A stretch of 64,000 bases of DNA. Origin: an uncultured Bacteroidales bacterium. Lineage in GTDB: Bacteria; Bacteroidota; Bacteroidia; Bacteroidales; Bacteroidaceae. Made by a program: the position numbers and the translations under genes. The notes under the pieces were generated by a model. It made no database searches. It was not told the origin of the DNA and was given only the letters and a program-made list of their open reading frames with translations. Of the stretch, positions 1 to 9,469 are shown piece after piece (positions within the stretch are counted from its first letter, which is position 1; the number at the start of each line of letters is the position of its first letter). The stretch covers positions 1 to 64,000 of the forward strand of contig CACXXT010000004.1 of assembly GCA_902771725.1 (NCBI GenBank), written 5' to 3'.

Positions 1-202
1 CAAGTGCGCCATGGAAAAGGCCGAGGAACTCATCAAGGTGGCTCATCCCGACTACCAGCCCCTGTTGCGCGACTACCTGAAGTATGCCGAGAAGTTCAGC
101 GGCCACACCCACCACTGCCTCAGTGCAGCCTTCGCCATGCACGACACTTTCCTCCGCAAGGGCGACATGCGCCTGACCGACCTGGCAGAGTACGTGAAGT
201 AA
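1..202 (+). CDS. Acetyl-CoA hydrolase/transferase family protein, C-terminal fragment
   Basis: Only the last 66 residues are visible; the frame is open to the window edge, so the gene begins upstream. The segment 'AHPDYQPLLRDYL' followed by 'SGHTHH' resembles the C-terminus of acetyl-CoA hydrolase/CoA-transferase proteins of Bacteroidales (usually 'HPDFRPxLxDY...GGHTPH'). Such enzymes move CoA between acetate, succinate or propionate during fermentation. An internal ATG at 11 is not taken as the start because the family is about 500 residues long. The assignment rests on a short tail and is moderate. Confidence 0.55.
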   Translation, partial: KCAMEKAEELIKVAHPDYQPLLRDYLKYAEKFSGHTHHCLSAAFAMHDTFLRKGDMRLTDLAEYVK

Positions 203-227
203 CCAGATATTTGCTTAGAAAACAGAA

Positions 228-2438
228 ATGAAAAGGATTAGACTGCTGGCAGCCTTGCTGTTGGCCGCCGTGACGACGATGGCGCAGACCACGAAGAAAA
301 GCTTTACGCTGAACGACCTGCTCGGAGGAGGCTCCACCTACTGGAACCTCCAGCCGAAGTATATGTTCTCCACCTGGTGGGGAGAGATGCCCGTGGAGCT
401 GACGGTGGAGAAGGCGATGTGCATCCTGCCTAATGGCGAACGGGAGCGCACCCTCTTCACGCCCGACGACCTCAATGCCATCCTCGGCGAGAAAGTGGTG
501 AGGACCTGTACGAATGTGCAGTTCCCCTACCCCACCCTGCCCGTCGTGAAGCTGCAGACGCCCAAGGAAATCATCCTGATTGACTTCGAGCGCAAGGCTG
601 TGGAATGGCGGGGACAGATCCAGGAAGGAGCCAGCGAGCTCGTCTGGAATGCCCAAAGCAGGAACATGGCCTACTGCATAGGCTCCAACGTCTATATCCA
701 GACAGCCGACGGCACACGCCGGCAGCTGACGACCGACGGCAACGACGACATCGTCTACGGCCACAGCGTCAGTCGCGACGAATTCGGTATCTCCAGCGGA
801 CTCTTCTGGAGCCCCGACGGACAGCGGCTGGCCTTCTACAAGAAAGACCAGAGCCGCATCCCCAGTTATCCGCAGGTGGACATCACCAAACGCATAGCCG
901 CCACCTACGTGGACAAATATCCCATGGCGGGCGAGGAGACGGAGGACGTCAGCGTGGCTGTCTACGACATCGCCACCGGGAAGACCGTCTGGCTGAAGAA
1001 TCCCAAGCCGCAGACGGACTACATGACCAACCTCTCCTGGGCACCCGACGGACAGAAGCTGTACGTCTTCGAGCTCAACCGCGACCAGAACTTCATGCAG
1101 CTCTTCGGCTACAATGCACTCACGGGCGAGAAGGATAATGCTCCCCTCGTGGAAGAAAAGCATCCGAAGTACGTGGAGCCGCTGAACACCCTCACGTTCC
1201 TGCCCTGGGATGCAACGAAGGCAGTCATGCAGAGCCGTCGCGACAACTGGAACCACCTCTATCTCCTGGATCTCAAGAAGAACATCTATCCCGAATGGCG
1301 CGATGCAGCAGGAGGGGGTACCACGTGTGACCACGTGGCCACCCAGCTGCTGACCACAGGCGACTTCGAGGTGCGCGACTTCCTGGGATTCAACGAGAAA
1401 GAGAAGAGCGTCCTCTTCGTCGGCAACGTGACTCACCCCCTGCACCACACCATCCACAAGTGCAAGGTGAAGAGCGGAAAGAGCGAGACGCCAGTGCTCA
1501 TAGGTGCTGGAGAGGGTGTGCACAGCGCTGTGCTCAGTGCCTCCGGTTCACGCCTCATCGACACCTATAGTTCGCCCACAGTAGCCCGCAAGGTGGAGCT
1601 CATCGACACCAAGAACGGCAAGAGTGCCAATCTGCTGACGGCTGAAGATCCATGGAGCGAATACAACGTGCCCGAAATCACCAGCGGAAGCATCAAGGCC
1701 GCCGACGGAGTGACTGACCTCTACTACCGGCTGATCAAGCCCGTAGGCTTCGACCCCGCGAAGAAATACCCCACCGTGGTCTATGTCTACGGCGGTCCCC
1801 ACGCCCATAACGTGCAGGCTTCGCGAGGCTACTACTTCCGTGGATGGGAAATCTACATGGCTCAGCTGGGCTATGTCATCTTCGTGCTCGACAACCGTGG
1901 GTCGCAGTATCGCGGACTGAAGTTCGAGCAGGCCACCTTCCGTCACCTCGGCGACGAGGAGATGAAGGACCAGATCTGCGGCGTGGAGTTCCTGAAGACG
2001 CTGCCCTACGTGGATGCCGACAGACTGGGCGTGCACGGATGGAGCTTCGGAGGATTCATGACCACGAACCTCATGTGCTCCTATCCCGACGTCTTCAAGG
2101 TGGGTGTGGCAGGCGGACCCGTCATCGACTGGAAATACTACGAGGTGATGTACGGGGAGCGCTACATGGACCGCCCTGACGAGAACCCTGAAGGCTATGC
2201 CTCCAGCAGCCTGCTGCCGAAGGCCAAGAACCTGAAGGGACGTCTGCAGATTATCCTCGGATACAACGACCCCACATGTGTACCTCAGCACACGCTCTCG
2301 TTCATCCGAGCCTGCATCGACGCCGGCACGCAGCCAGACCTCTTCACCTATCCTGGCGACGGCCACAATATGTTCGGCACCGACCAGGTACACCTCCACG
2401 AGCGCATCACACGCTACTTCGAGGACTATCTGAAATGA
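228..2438 (+). CDS. ptpA: Prolyl tripeptidyl peptidase (family S9B, PtpA-like)
   Basis: This is an exported serine peptidase of 736 residues. Residues 1-19 form a signal peptide ending in 'TMAQ'. An eight-bladed propeller of the DPP IV type (roughly 90-470) precedes an alpha/beta-hydrolase domain (about 510-736). The triad is Ser606 (GWSFGG), Asp681 (GYNDPT) and His713 (GDGHNMFG). The whole C-terminal half closely follows Porphyromonas gingivalis PtpA as I remember it, with a constant offset of three residues, and Glu639 falls where PtpA has the glutamate that binds the substrate amino terminus. It should release Xaa-Xaa-Pro tripeptides in the periplasm. A DPP IV specificity cannot be excluded from sequence alone. 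Confidence 0.85.
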   Translation: MKRIRLLAALLLAAVTTMAQTTKKSFTLNDLLGGGSTYWNLQPKYMFSTWWGEMPVELTVEKAMCILPNGERERTLFTPDDLNAILGEKVVRTCTNVQFPYPTLPVVKLQTPKEIILIDFERKAVEWRGQIQEGASELVWNAQSRNMAYCIGSNVYIQTADGTRRQLTTDGNDDIVYGHSVSRDEFGISSGLFWSPDGQRLAFYKKDQSRIPSYPQVDITKRIAATYVDKYPMAGEETEDVSVAVYDIATGKTVWLKNPKPQTDYMTNLSWAPDGQKLYVFELNRDQNFMQLFGYNALTGEKDNAPLVEEKHPKYVEPLNTLTFLPWDATKAVMQSRRDNWNHLYLLDLKKNIYPEWRDAAGGGTTCDHVATQLLTTGDFEVRDFLGFNEKEKSVLFVGNVTHPLHHTIHKCKVKSGKSETPVLIGAGEGVHSAVLSASGSRLIDTYSSPTVARKVELIDTKNGKSANLLTAEDPWSEYNVPEITSGSIKAADGVTDLYYRLIKPVGFDPAKKYPTVVYVYGGPHAHNVQASRGYYFRGWEIYMAQLGYVIFVLDNRGSQYRGLKFEQATFRHLGDEEMKDQICGVEFLKTLPYVDADRLGVHGWSFGGFMTTNLMCSYPDVFKVGVAGGPVIDWKYYEVMYGERYMDRPDENPEGYASSSLLPKAKNLKGRLQIILGYNDPTCVPQHTLSFIRACIDAGTQPDLFTYPGDGHNMFGTDQVHLHERITRYFEDYLK

Positions 2439-2484
2439 TACCTTTTTCAGCATTCATCAAAAAAACGTAATAAACTCCTGACTT

Positions 2485-3759
2485 ATGAAGCTTCTTCTTT
2501 TAGGCAGTGGCGGACGCGAGCACGCCCTCGCATGGAAAATTGCCCAGTCACCCAAGATTGAGAAACTGTACATAGCCCCCGGCAATGCAGGCACCGCCTC
2601 TGTGGGCGAGAATGTCCCCCTGAAAGCGGACGACTTTGCAGGCATCAAGGACTTTGTGCTTGAGAACCAAGTGGACATGGTAGTGGTGGGTCCTGAAGAC
2701 CCGCTGGTGAAGGGCATCTACGACTACTTCCGCGATGACGAACAGTTGAAGGACATCCCTGTCATCGGACCCTCGAAGGCAGGTGCACAGCTCGAAGGCA
2801 GCAAGGACTTCGCCAAGGGCTTCATGCAACGCCACGGCATCCCCACGGCTGCCTACCAGACTTTCGACGGCACCAGTGTGGAGGAAGGCATCCGTTTCCT
2901 CAAAACCCTGCAGCCGCCTTATGTCCTGAAGGCAGACGGACTCTGTGCCGGCAAGGGAGTGCTCATCCTGCCTACCTTGGAGGAAGCTGAGAAGGAACTG
3001 CGAGAGATGCTCGGCGGTATGTTCGGTCAGGCTTCGGCACGCGTGGTCATCGAGGAGTTCCTCAGTGGCATCGAGTGCTCCGTCTTCGTCCTCACCGACG
3101 GCAAGGACTACAAGATCCTGCCCGAAGCTAAGGACTACAAGCGCATAGGCGAAGGCGACACAGGGCTGAACACAGGCGGCATGGGCAGTGTCTCGCCTGT
3201 TCCCTTTGCGGACGAGGCATGGATGAAGAAGGTGGAGGACCGCATCATCCGTCCCACGGTGCAGGGACTGGCAGCCGAGGGACTGGACTACAAGGGATTC
3301 ATCTTCTTCGGACTCATCAACTGCGACGGCAATCCCAAGGTCATCGAGTACAACTGCCGCATGGGAGACCCTGAGACAGAGACCGTCATGCTCCGCACCA
3401 AGAGCGACCTCGTGGAACTGTTCGAGGGAGTGGCAGAGGGAAACCTCGCCAGCAGACAACTGGAAATCGACGAGCGCGCAGCAGTGTGCGTGATGCTGGT
3501 CAGCGGAGGCTATCCCGGCAAGTACGAGAAGGGAAAGGTCATCACCGGCATCGGCGATGTCCAGGGCAGCGTGGTCTTCCACGCAGGAACAGCACTGGAT
3601 GCCGAAGGGAACACGATTACTGCCGGCGGTCGCGTCATCGCCGTCTCCTCCTACGGTAAGGACAAGGCAGAGGCGCTGGCCAAGAGTTTTGCCGAAGCGC
3701 AGAAAATCCAGTTCGACGGCAAATACTTCCGTCGGGATATCGGAGCTGACCTGAACTAA
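2485..3759 (+). CDS. purD: Phosphoribosylamine--glycine ligase
   Basis: This is the second step of purine synthesis, joining glycine to 5-phosphoribosylamine with ATP. The 424-residue protein begins with the family signature '[14 protein letters not shown]' and 'IAPGNAGT', has the ATP-grasp core with '[12 protein letters not shown]' near residues 145-156, and 'TGGMGSVSP' in the GARS domain. Length is normal. It lies 46 bp after the S9B peptidase gene on the same strand and 20 bp before a membrane-protein gene, so it could be cotranscribed with both. No PurR box or riboswitch is seen upstream. Confidence 0.95.
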   Translation: MKLLLLGSGGREHALAWKIAQSPKIEKLYIAPGNAGTASVGENVPLKADDFAGIKDFVLENQVDMVVVGPEDPLVKGIYDYFRDDEQLKDIPVIGPSKAGAQLEGSKDFAKGFMQRHGIPTAAYQTFDGTSVEEGIRFLKTLQPPYVLKADGLCAGKGVLILPTLEEAEKELREMLGGMFGQASARVVIEEFLSGIECSVFVLTDGKDYKILPEAKDYKRIGEGDTGLNTGGMGSVSPVPFADEAWMKKVEDRIIRPTVQGLAAEGLDYKGFIFFGLINCDGNPKVIEYNCRMGDPETETVMLRTKSDLVELFEGVAEGNLASRQLEIDERAAVCVMLVSGGYPGKYEKGKVITGIGDVQGSVVFHAGTALDAEGNTITAGGRVIAVSSYGKDKAEALAKSFAEAQKIQFDGKYFRRDIGADLN

Positions 3760-3779
3760 GATTTACACTCAGAAGCACT

Positions 3780-4844
3780 TTGAAGAATAGGCTGCAAAAC
3801 CGGATTGCCCAGAGCTCTGCGACCTTGCCCACAGCCTGCGTGCTGACGACTCTGCTCTGGTGGCTGCCCCAAGGAGGCTACTCTACGGAGTACTTGTTGG
3901 GCTGGTTGTTGTGCGTGCTGACGGCGTATGTCGTCATTGAGACGGTTGCTGTCAATGCCCTGTTGCGTATCCGTTCGCGCATGATTTCCAGCTTGTTTCT
4001 CTTCCTGATGGCGGTTTGCGGTTTCCTGCATCCCATCTCCTCGGGCACAGTCGTCCTGTTCTGCGTGGCCGTCTCGTTCTTCTGCCTGCTGCGCACCTAC
4101 GAGTCAGAGCGTCCGGAGACCGACATCCTGCACACCTACCTCTTTCTTTCGCTGGGGAGCCTGCTGTGGCCACCCCTGCTGTTGCTGTCCGTCGTGCAGC
4201 TGTGGAACCAGGGGGTATTCCTCCGTTCGCTGCATATGCGAAGCTTCGGAGCTGCCTGTTGCGGAGTGCTGTTGCCCTATTTTTTCTGGGCAGCAGGAGC
4301 TTTTGCGATGAACGACATCCAACCCTTTGTGGATCATGTCGCTGCCATCATCGCTCCTCTGACAGAGGTGTTCCAGTGGCAGTGGGCTGTGGATTTAGCC
4401 CAGAGGGCAGACTGGAACGCCTTCTGGCCTCAGTTCTACGTTTCTCTGCAGGCACGTGTGGTGGCACATCAGCCTGAGTGTGCTGCCCTGCTACTTGTCC
4501 TGCTGTTGGGTCTGACAGGTTTTGTCCACTATGTCCGTTCGAGTTTCGACGACAAGATACGTGTGCGCATGTGTCACTATTGTTTCATGGCCATGCAGTT
4601 GGTGCTGCTGGCGTGGTTGGTGTTGTCGCCAGGCTATTTCCGTCAGCTCTTTCCCCTGCTGGTGCTGACGACGGTGCCTGCAGCAGCACATTTCTTTGCT
4701 TTCACCCGCTCTTGGCTGAGCAATATGTGGTTCATCTTGCTTGTACTGGCTCTGATAGCCGTTGGCGTCTGCTCCCTCTTCTTTCCAACGTACTATGAAT
4801 GGCAGCTGCCCTCGAGCGACCTTCCTGTTCTGCAATGGCGTTAA
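3780..4844 (+). CDS. Polytopic membrane protein of unknown function
   Basis: This 354-residue protein has about ten hydrophobic segments and almost no soluble domain. It resembles the conserved membrane proteins found next to purD-like genes in Bacteroidales, but I cannot name a function. The start chosen is TTG at 3780, the first initiation codon after the purD stop that gives a protein with a basic N-terminus (KNRLQNR) before the first hydrophobic helix; no ATG occurs before residue 68. The TTG start is therefore the weakest part of the call. It is followed at once by an A-rich hexamer repeat. Confidence 0.7.
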   Translation: MKNRLQNRIAQSSATLPTACVLTTLLWWLPQGGYSTEYLLGWLLCVLTAYVVIETVAVNALLRIRSRMISSLFLFLMAVCGFLHPISSGTVVLFCVAVSFFCLLRTYESERPETDILHTYLFLSLGSLLWPPLLLLSVVQLWNQGVFLRSLHMRSFGAACCGVLLPYFFWAAGAFAMNDIQPFVDHVAAIIAPLTEVFQWQWAVDLAQRADWNAFWPQFYVSLQARVVAHQPECAALLLVLLLGLTGFVHYVRSSFDDKIRVRMCHYCFMAMQLVLLAWLVLSPGYFRQLFPLLVLTTVPAAAHFFAFTRSWLSNMWFILLVLALIAVGVCSLFFPTYYEWQLPSSDLPVLQWR

Positions 4845-4846
4845 CT

Positions 4847-4937
4847 GGAACTAAAACGATAACCAAAACGATAACGAAAACCAAAACCATAACGAAAACA
4901 AAAGCCAAAACGAAACAAGAACAACAACTACAATAAG
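4847..4937 (+). repeat. A-rich hexamer repeat between two membrane-protein genes
   Basis: The spacer is built from units such as AAAACG-ATAACC, AAAACG-ATAACG, AAAACC, AAAACC-ATAACG and AAAACG, with increasing divergence to the right. The strand bias is extreme (A-rich on +). No gene or promoter is recognised in it. Confidence 0.8.
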
Positions 4938-5000
4938 TACCTTTAACTCGCCACTCTTAACTGTAAATGCTAAACTAAAAAACTACTCTAAACTAAAGTA

Positions 5001-5450
5001 ATGTCTGTCTTCTTTGCCTTGCTCGAATCCTGGGGCTATTGGGGGATGTTCATTTCTGCGCTCATAGCCGGCACCGTCTTCCCCTTCAGCAGCGAAATCG
5101 TGCTGTCTGCTTTGCAGTTGGCAGGATTGGATCCTGTGCGTCTTTTTGTAGCAGCAACGATGGGCAACACGGCAGGCTCGATGATCAACTACTGGGTGGG
5201 ATCGCTGGGGAAGATGGAGTGGATAGAGAAATATCTGCGTGTGGAGAGGTCTAAGGTGGAGCGTGCAGCATTGTGGATGGAGCACTATGGTGCCTGGATA
5301 GGGTTGCTGAGTTTTGTTCCTATTGTGGGCAGTGCTATTTCCGTGGCATTGGGGTTCGCACGTGCAAATCCCTGGCTGTCGTTCTTCACGATTCTGATGG
5401 GAAAAGCCATTCGGTATTTCGTTCTTATTTTCATTGTTTCCCTCTTTTGA
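5001..5450 (+). CDS. DedA/YqaA-family membrane protein
   Basis: This 149-residue integral membrane protein has the SNARE-associated (VTT) pattern. It shows an amphipathic N-terminus, 'GTVFPFSSEIVLSAL', the 'GNTAGSMINYWVGS' turn corresponding to the family's 'GxxxGxxxxYxxG', and a terminal reentrant helix 'PIVGSAISVALGFAR'. YqaA/DedA proteins act in lipid scrambling or membrane homeostasis. At 149 residues it is of the short YqaA type, not the approximately 200-residue DedA type. The ATG at 5001 follows the repeat spacer directly. Confidence 0.8.
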   Translation: MSVFFALLESWGYWGMFISALIAGTVFPFSSEIVLSALQLAGLDPVRLFVAATMGNTAGSMINYWVGSLGKMEWIEKYLRVERSKVERAALWMEHYGAWIGLLSFVPIVGSAISVALGFARANPWLSFFTILMGKAIRYFVLIFIVSLF

Positions 5451-5558
5451 CCTCTTCCCGTCTGGTTCCTGACCTGCTTCCGACATGTTTATTTCCTGCT
5501 GATAGTCAGTCGCGTAGACCGATGTCAGCGAAATGTCGGGAAGATGTCAGTGAATATA

Positions 5559-5590
5559 TTTGGGCGGCGCAGGGTTTCTGTGTATCTTTG
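5559..5590 (+). promoter_or_regulatory. Bacteroidetes-type promoter for the DUF3098 gene
   Basis: TTTG (5559-5562) is separated by 20 bp from TATCTTTG (5583-5590), matching the -33/-7 pattern of Bacteroidetes sigma-ABfr promoters. It lies 62 bp before the ATG at 5652 and excludes an upstream in-frame ATG at 5544 as the true start. Confidence 0.75.
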
Positions 5591-5651
5591 CAGCCGAAAA
5601 GCAACCCTTGTGGCTGCGAACAAACGTTCAATCTCCAAAACACAGAAACTC

Positions 5652-5975
5652 ATGAAACAGAAACAAAAGGAAACACAAAGGCTGAACGACGCGTCTTCGT
5701 CGTGGCACACAGCCTTCGTCTGGCAGAACTATGCCCTGACGAGTCTCGCCCTGGTCCTTATCGTGGCTGGCTTCTTGCTGATGTTGCCGCCTGTGGACAT
5801 TCGGAACACCGTCGGTGGTCGCTATGCTCCGAGTCCAGGACCGGGAGCTTTTGAGGCTCGTCGCATCCGGGCAGCACCCATCCCGTGCTTCGTGGGCTTT
5901 GTGCTGATGGTTCCTGCCATCATGTACGTGCCTCGCGAGAGCCGAAAACGGGAAGAAAAAGCGTCCGAAACGTAA
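5652..5975 (+). CDS. DUF3098 family membrane protein
   Basis: This 107-residue protein has two transmembrane helices. Helix 1 (about 27-43) is followed by the loop 'FEARRIRAAPIPCFVGFVLM', which matches the DUF3098 signature 'FSARRIxxAPIxxLxGFxxM' of Bacteroidetes. The function of the family is unknown; elsewhere it commonly lies near ftsX and uppP, which are not present here. The start at 5652 is chosen because the promoter lies just upstream and because family members start close to helix 1. The C-terminus is short and strongly charged. Confidence 0.8.
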   Translation: MKQKQKETQRLNDASSSWHTAFVWQNYALTSLALVLIVAGFLLMLPPVDIRNTVGGRYAPSPGPGAFEARRIRAAPIPCFVGFVLMVPAIMYVPRESRKREEKASET

Positions 5976-6045
5976 AACTTGCTTAGTTTTGCTGACCTGC
6001 AAGCAGAAACTTTGACTTTTCTTCGTCTTTTCGCGCTACTTTATC

Positions 6046-6053
6046 TATTTTTG
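6046..6053 (+). promoter_or_regulatory. Probable -7 element of the DUF2723 gene promoter
   Basis: TATTTTTG (6046-6053) followed by 'CACCGCG' is a good TAnnTTTG element 101 bp before the ATG. No clear TTTG is found at the right distance upstream, so only the -7 element is proposed. Confidence 0.45.
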
Positions 6054-6154
6054 CACCGCGTTATGCGCTCATGTGTGCCTGTAGAAGGCATTCATGACTT
6101 CGCTGAACATCAAACAATAAACATTTAACTGCGGTCTGTGACCGTGCATACAGT

Positions 6155-9100
6155 ATGAAACATTTTCGTCTTGTGGACAATCTGATGGGCTGGCTGGCAT
6201 TTGCCATCGCCGCCTTCACTTATTGTTCCACCGTGGAGCCCACGGCATCCTTCTGGGATTGCCCTGAGTTCATCACCACGGCCTACAAACTCGAGGTAGG
6301 CCACCCGCCAGGGGCACCTTTCTTCATGCTCACCGGCAACCTCTTCACCCAGTTGACCAACGACCCCTCGAAGGTCGCTCTGATGGTGAACATCATGAAC
6401 GCACTGCTGAGTGCAGCCTGCATCATGTTCCTCTTCTGGACTATCTCGCACCTGGTGCGCAAGCTCATCTGCAAAGGCGGATGGATCAGCACCGTCTCCC
6501 AGCTCATTGCTGTGGAGGGAGCTGCCATGACGGGAGCCCTGGCCTACTGCTGGAGCGACACCTTCTGGTACTCCGCCGTCGAGGGCGAAGTCTATGCCTA
6601 CAGCTCGCTCTTCACGGCTGTGGTCTTCTGGCTGATGCTGAAGTGGGAGGACAATGCAGACAAGCCCCACTCCGACCGTTGGCTCATCCTCATCGCCTAC
6701 CTTACGGGTCTCTCCATCGGCGTCCACCTGCTGAACTTGCTGTGTCTGCCCGCGCTCGTACTCATTTATTACTACAAGCGTTCGGACAACGCCACACTCA
6801 AGGGCAGCATCTACGCGCTGCTGGGCAGCTTCGTGCTGGTGGCAGCTGTGCTGTACGGCATCGTGCCAGGTATCGTGAAGGTGGGAGGCTGGTTTGAACT
6901 CCTGTTCGTCAACACCCTCTCCCTGCCCTTCAACACAGGTCTCATCGTCTACATCTTCCTGCTCGTGGGAGTCGTGCTCTGGGCAATCTGGGAGACAGTT
7001 GCGGAACGTAGTCGCCTGCGCATGAATATCGCCTATCTGGTGAGCGTCGCCATGCTGGGTATTCCCTTCTATGGCTATGGATGGTCCAGCATCGTCATCG
7101 GTGCCGTCGTCCTTGCTGCTCTCTACGGGCTGCTCATGTGGAAGCGCGATGGAAAGCTGCTGGTGTCTGCCCGCCTGATGAACACCTCGCTGCTCTGTAT
7201 GCTGATGATCATGATTGGCTACTCATCCTATGCCGTCATCGTCATCCGTTCTACAGCCAATACGCCCATGGACCAGAACTCACCCGAGGACATCTTCACG
7301 CTGGGTACCTACCTCAACCGCGAACAGTACGGCTCGCGTCCGCTCTTCTATGGACAGTCCTACAACTCGCAGGTGAAGCTGAAGGCTGAGGACGGCTATT
7401 GTGTGCCGGTCTCCAAGCAGGGCGCTCCCGTCTATCAGCGTAAGGAGAAAGCCAGCCCCGACGAGCCCGACCGCTACGAAATCCAGCGCTATGACATCGA
7501 GTATGTCTATGCCCAGAATATGGTCTTCCCCCGTATGTACAGCGACCGTCCGGAGCATGCCCAGGCGTATGAGTCCTGGCTCGGTGGCGTAGAGGGAACG
7601 CAGATTCCCTACGACCGCTGCGGCGAACCCATGATGGTGAAGATGCCCACACAGCTGGAGAACATCCGGTTCTTCCTCTCCTATCAGGTCAACTTCATGT
7701 ACTGGCGCTACTTCATGTGGAACTTTGCCGGTCGTCAGAACGACATCCAGGGCAACGGTGAACTGGAGCATGGCAACTGGATCACGGGCATTCCTTTCCT
7801 GGACAACCTGCGCCTCGGAAACCAGAGTCTGCTGCCCTCAGAACTGCGTGAGAACAGAGGGCACAACGTCTTCTTCTGCCTGCCCCTGCTGCTGGGTCTC
7901 TTGGGTCTCTTCTGGCAGGTGCGCAAAGACCAGGGCAGCGACCCCGTTGGCGTCAAGCAGTTCTGGGTGGTCTTCTTCCTCTTCTTCATGACGGGTCTGG
8001 CCATCGTCGTCTACCTGAACCAGACACCCATGCAGCCTCGCGAGCGTGACTATGCCTACGCCGGCAGTTTCTATGCCTATGCTATCTGGATTGGTCTGGG
8101 CGCTGCCGCCATCGCCGACTGGCTCGGCCAGAAGACAGGCAAGGCAATGCCCGCAGCACTCGTTTCGCTCGTCTGCCTGCTCGTGCCTGCTCAGATGGTG
8201 TCGCAGACTTGGGATGACCACGATCGCAGCGGACGCTACTGCTGCCGCGACTTCGGGCAGAACTACCTCCAGAGCCTGCCGCAGGAGGGAAACCCCATCA
8301 TCTTCACCAACGGCGACAACGATACCTTCCCCCTCTGGTACAACCAGGAGACAGAAGGCGTGCGCACCGACGCCCGCGTCTGCAATCTCTCCTATCTCCA
8401 GACAGACTGGTACATCGACCAGATGAAGCGTCCTGCCTACGACTCGCCCAGTGTGCCCATTTCTTGGACTCGCCTGCAGTATGTCTCCGGCACTCGTGAA
8501 GGCATTCGCGTCAGCCCAGGTACCCTGGAGCAGGCCATCGAGTACTACAAGAACGATCCCATAGCCATGCGTCAGCTCCTCGGTGACAATCCCTATGAGC
8601 TCACGAACATCATCGACAAGTGGATCCTGAACGACAACAAGGACATGCAGATCTTCCCGACGGACTCGGTGGTCATCACCATCGACAAGGAGGCTGTCAA
8701 GCGGTCGGGCATGATGATCGCCGCAGACAGCATTCCCGATGTCATGCACATCAGCCTTAAGGGCAAGAGGGCCGTCTACAAGAGCGAGATGATGATGTAC
8801 GAGATGCTGGCACGCTGCAACTGGGAACGTCCGCTGTTCGTGGCCATGACTGTCGGTCGTGACAACTACGGCAACCTCGGCGACAACTTCGTACAGGAAG
8901 GTCTCGTCAATCGTATCACGCCCTTCAACACCAAGGCCAGCGGCAAGACCGTAGATACGGAGAAGATGTACGACAACCTGATGAACCGCTTCAAGTTCGG
9001 TGGCATCGACAATCCGGATATCTATCTCGACGAGACCGTCATGCGTATGTGTCAGACCCATCGCCGCATCTTCTCCCAGCTGGCTAAACAGCTGCTGGCA

Positions 9101-9469
9101 GAAGGACAGAAGGAAAAGGCACAGCGTGTGCTGGAGAAGGTGGAGAAGGTAATCCCCGCCACCACCGTTCCACATACCTATCAGAGCGGCTCACTGGAGA
9201 TGGCTCAGACCTGGCTTGCGCTGGGCAACAAGCAGAAAGCCGATAAATTGGCTGCTGCCGTGGCCAAGAACGCATCGGAATACTGTGCCTGGTACACCAG
9301 CCTCAGCGACAGTCGTCTGCAAGCCAGCGCCGATGAATGCTACTATTATCTCATCCAGCTATCGAATGCACTGAAGATCCTCGACCAGACCGACGAGAAG
9401 AAGAGCGCGACCTACGACATGGCTCTCCGTACCTTCTTCGAGGACTTCCAGAGCAGAGCCAATTACTAA
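6155..9469 (+). CDS. DUF2723 family large membrane protein (GT-C-like)
   Basis: This 1104-residue protein starts with the conserved DUF2723 block 'TVEPTASFWDCPEFITTAYKLEVGHPPGAP' (near residues 27-56), followed by about ten transmembrane helices in the first 400 residues, another cluster at about 570-690, and a soluble C-terminal part ending in a TPR-like helical stretch. The acidic 'FWDCPEF' loop between helices 1 and 2 is the position of the catalytic acid in GT-C glycosyltransferases, to whose clan the family belongs. A lipid-linked sugar transferase acting at the inner membrane is therefore an inference. Its stop overlaps the next start (TAATG), so it is translationally coupled to a polysaccharide deacetylase. 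Confidence 0.8.
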   Translation: MKHFRLVDNLMGWLAFAIAAFTYCSTVEPTASFWDCPEFITTAYKLEVGHPPGAPFFMLTGNLFTQLTNDPSKVALMVNIMNALLSAACIMFLFWTISHLVRKLICKGGWISTVSQLIAVEGAAMTGALAYCWSDTFWYSAVEGEVYAYSSLFTAVVFWLMLKWEDNADKPHSDRWLILIAYLTGLSIGVHLLNLLCLPALVLIYYYKRSDNATLKGSIYALLGSFVLVAAVLYGIVPGIVKVGGWFELLFVNTLSLPFNTGLIVYIFLLVGVVLWAIWETVAERSRLRMNIAYLVSVAMLGIPFYGYGWSSIVIGAVVLAALYGLLMWKRDGKLLVSARLMNTSLLCMLMIMIGYSSYAVIVIRSTANTPMDQNSPEDIFTLGTYLNREQYGSRPLFYGQSYNSQVKLKAEDGYCVPVSKQGAPVYQRKEKASPDEPDRYEIQRYDIEYVYAQNMVFPRMYSDRPEHAQAYESWLGGVEGTQIPYDRCGEPMMVKMPTQLENIRFFLSYQVNFMYWRYFMWNFAGRQNDIQGNGELEHGNWITGIPFLDNLRLGNQSLLPSELRENRGHNVFFCLPLLLGLLGLFWQVRKDQGSDPVGVKQFWVVFFLFFMTGLAIVVYLNQTPMQPRERDYAYAGSFYAYAIWIGLGAAAIADWLGQKTGKAMPAALVSLVCLLVPAQMVSQTWDDHDRSGRYCCRDFGQNYLQSLPQEGNPIIFTNGDNDTFPLWYNQETEGVRTDARVCNLSYLQTDWYIDQMKRPAYDSPSVPISWTRLQYVSGTREGIRVSPGTLEQAIEYYKNDPIAMRQLLGDNPYELTNIIDKWILNDNKDMQIFPTDSVVITIDKEAVKRSGMMIAADSIPDVMHISLKGKRAVYKSEMMMYEMLARCNWERPLFVAMTVGRDNYGNLGDNFVQEGLVNRITPFNTKASGKTVDTEKMYDNLMNRFKFGGIDNPDIYLDETVMRMCQTHRRIFSQLAKQLLAEGQKEKAQRVLEKVEKVIPATTVPHTYQSGSLEMAQTWLALGNKQKADKLAAAVAKNASEYCAWYTSLSDSRLQASADECYYYLIQLSNALKILDQTDEKKSATYDMALRTFFEDFQSRANY

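Noticed and set aside
5544..5651. N-terminal extension of the DUF3098 protein from an ATG at 5544
   Set aside because: It would place the promoter inside the coding region, and the extension is unlike the family.
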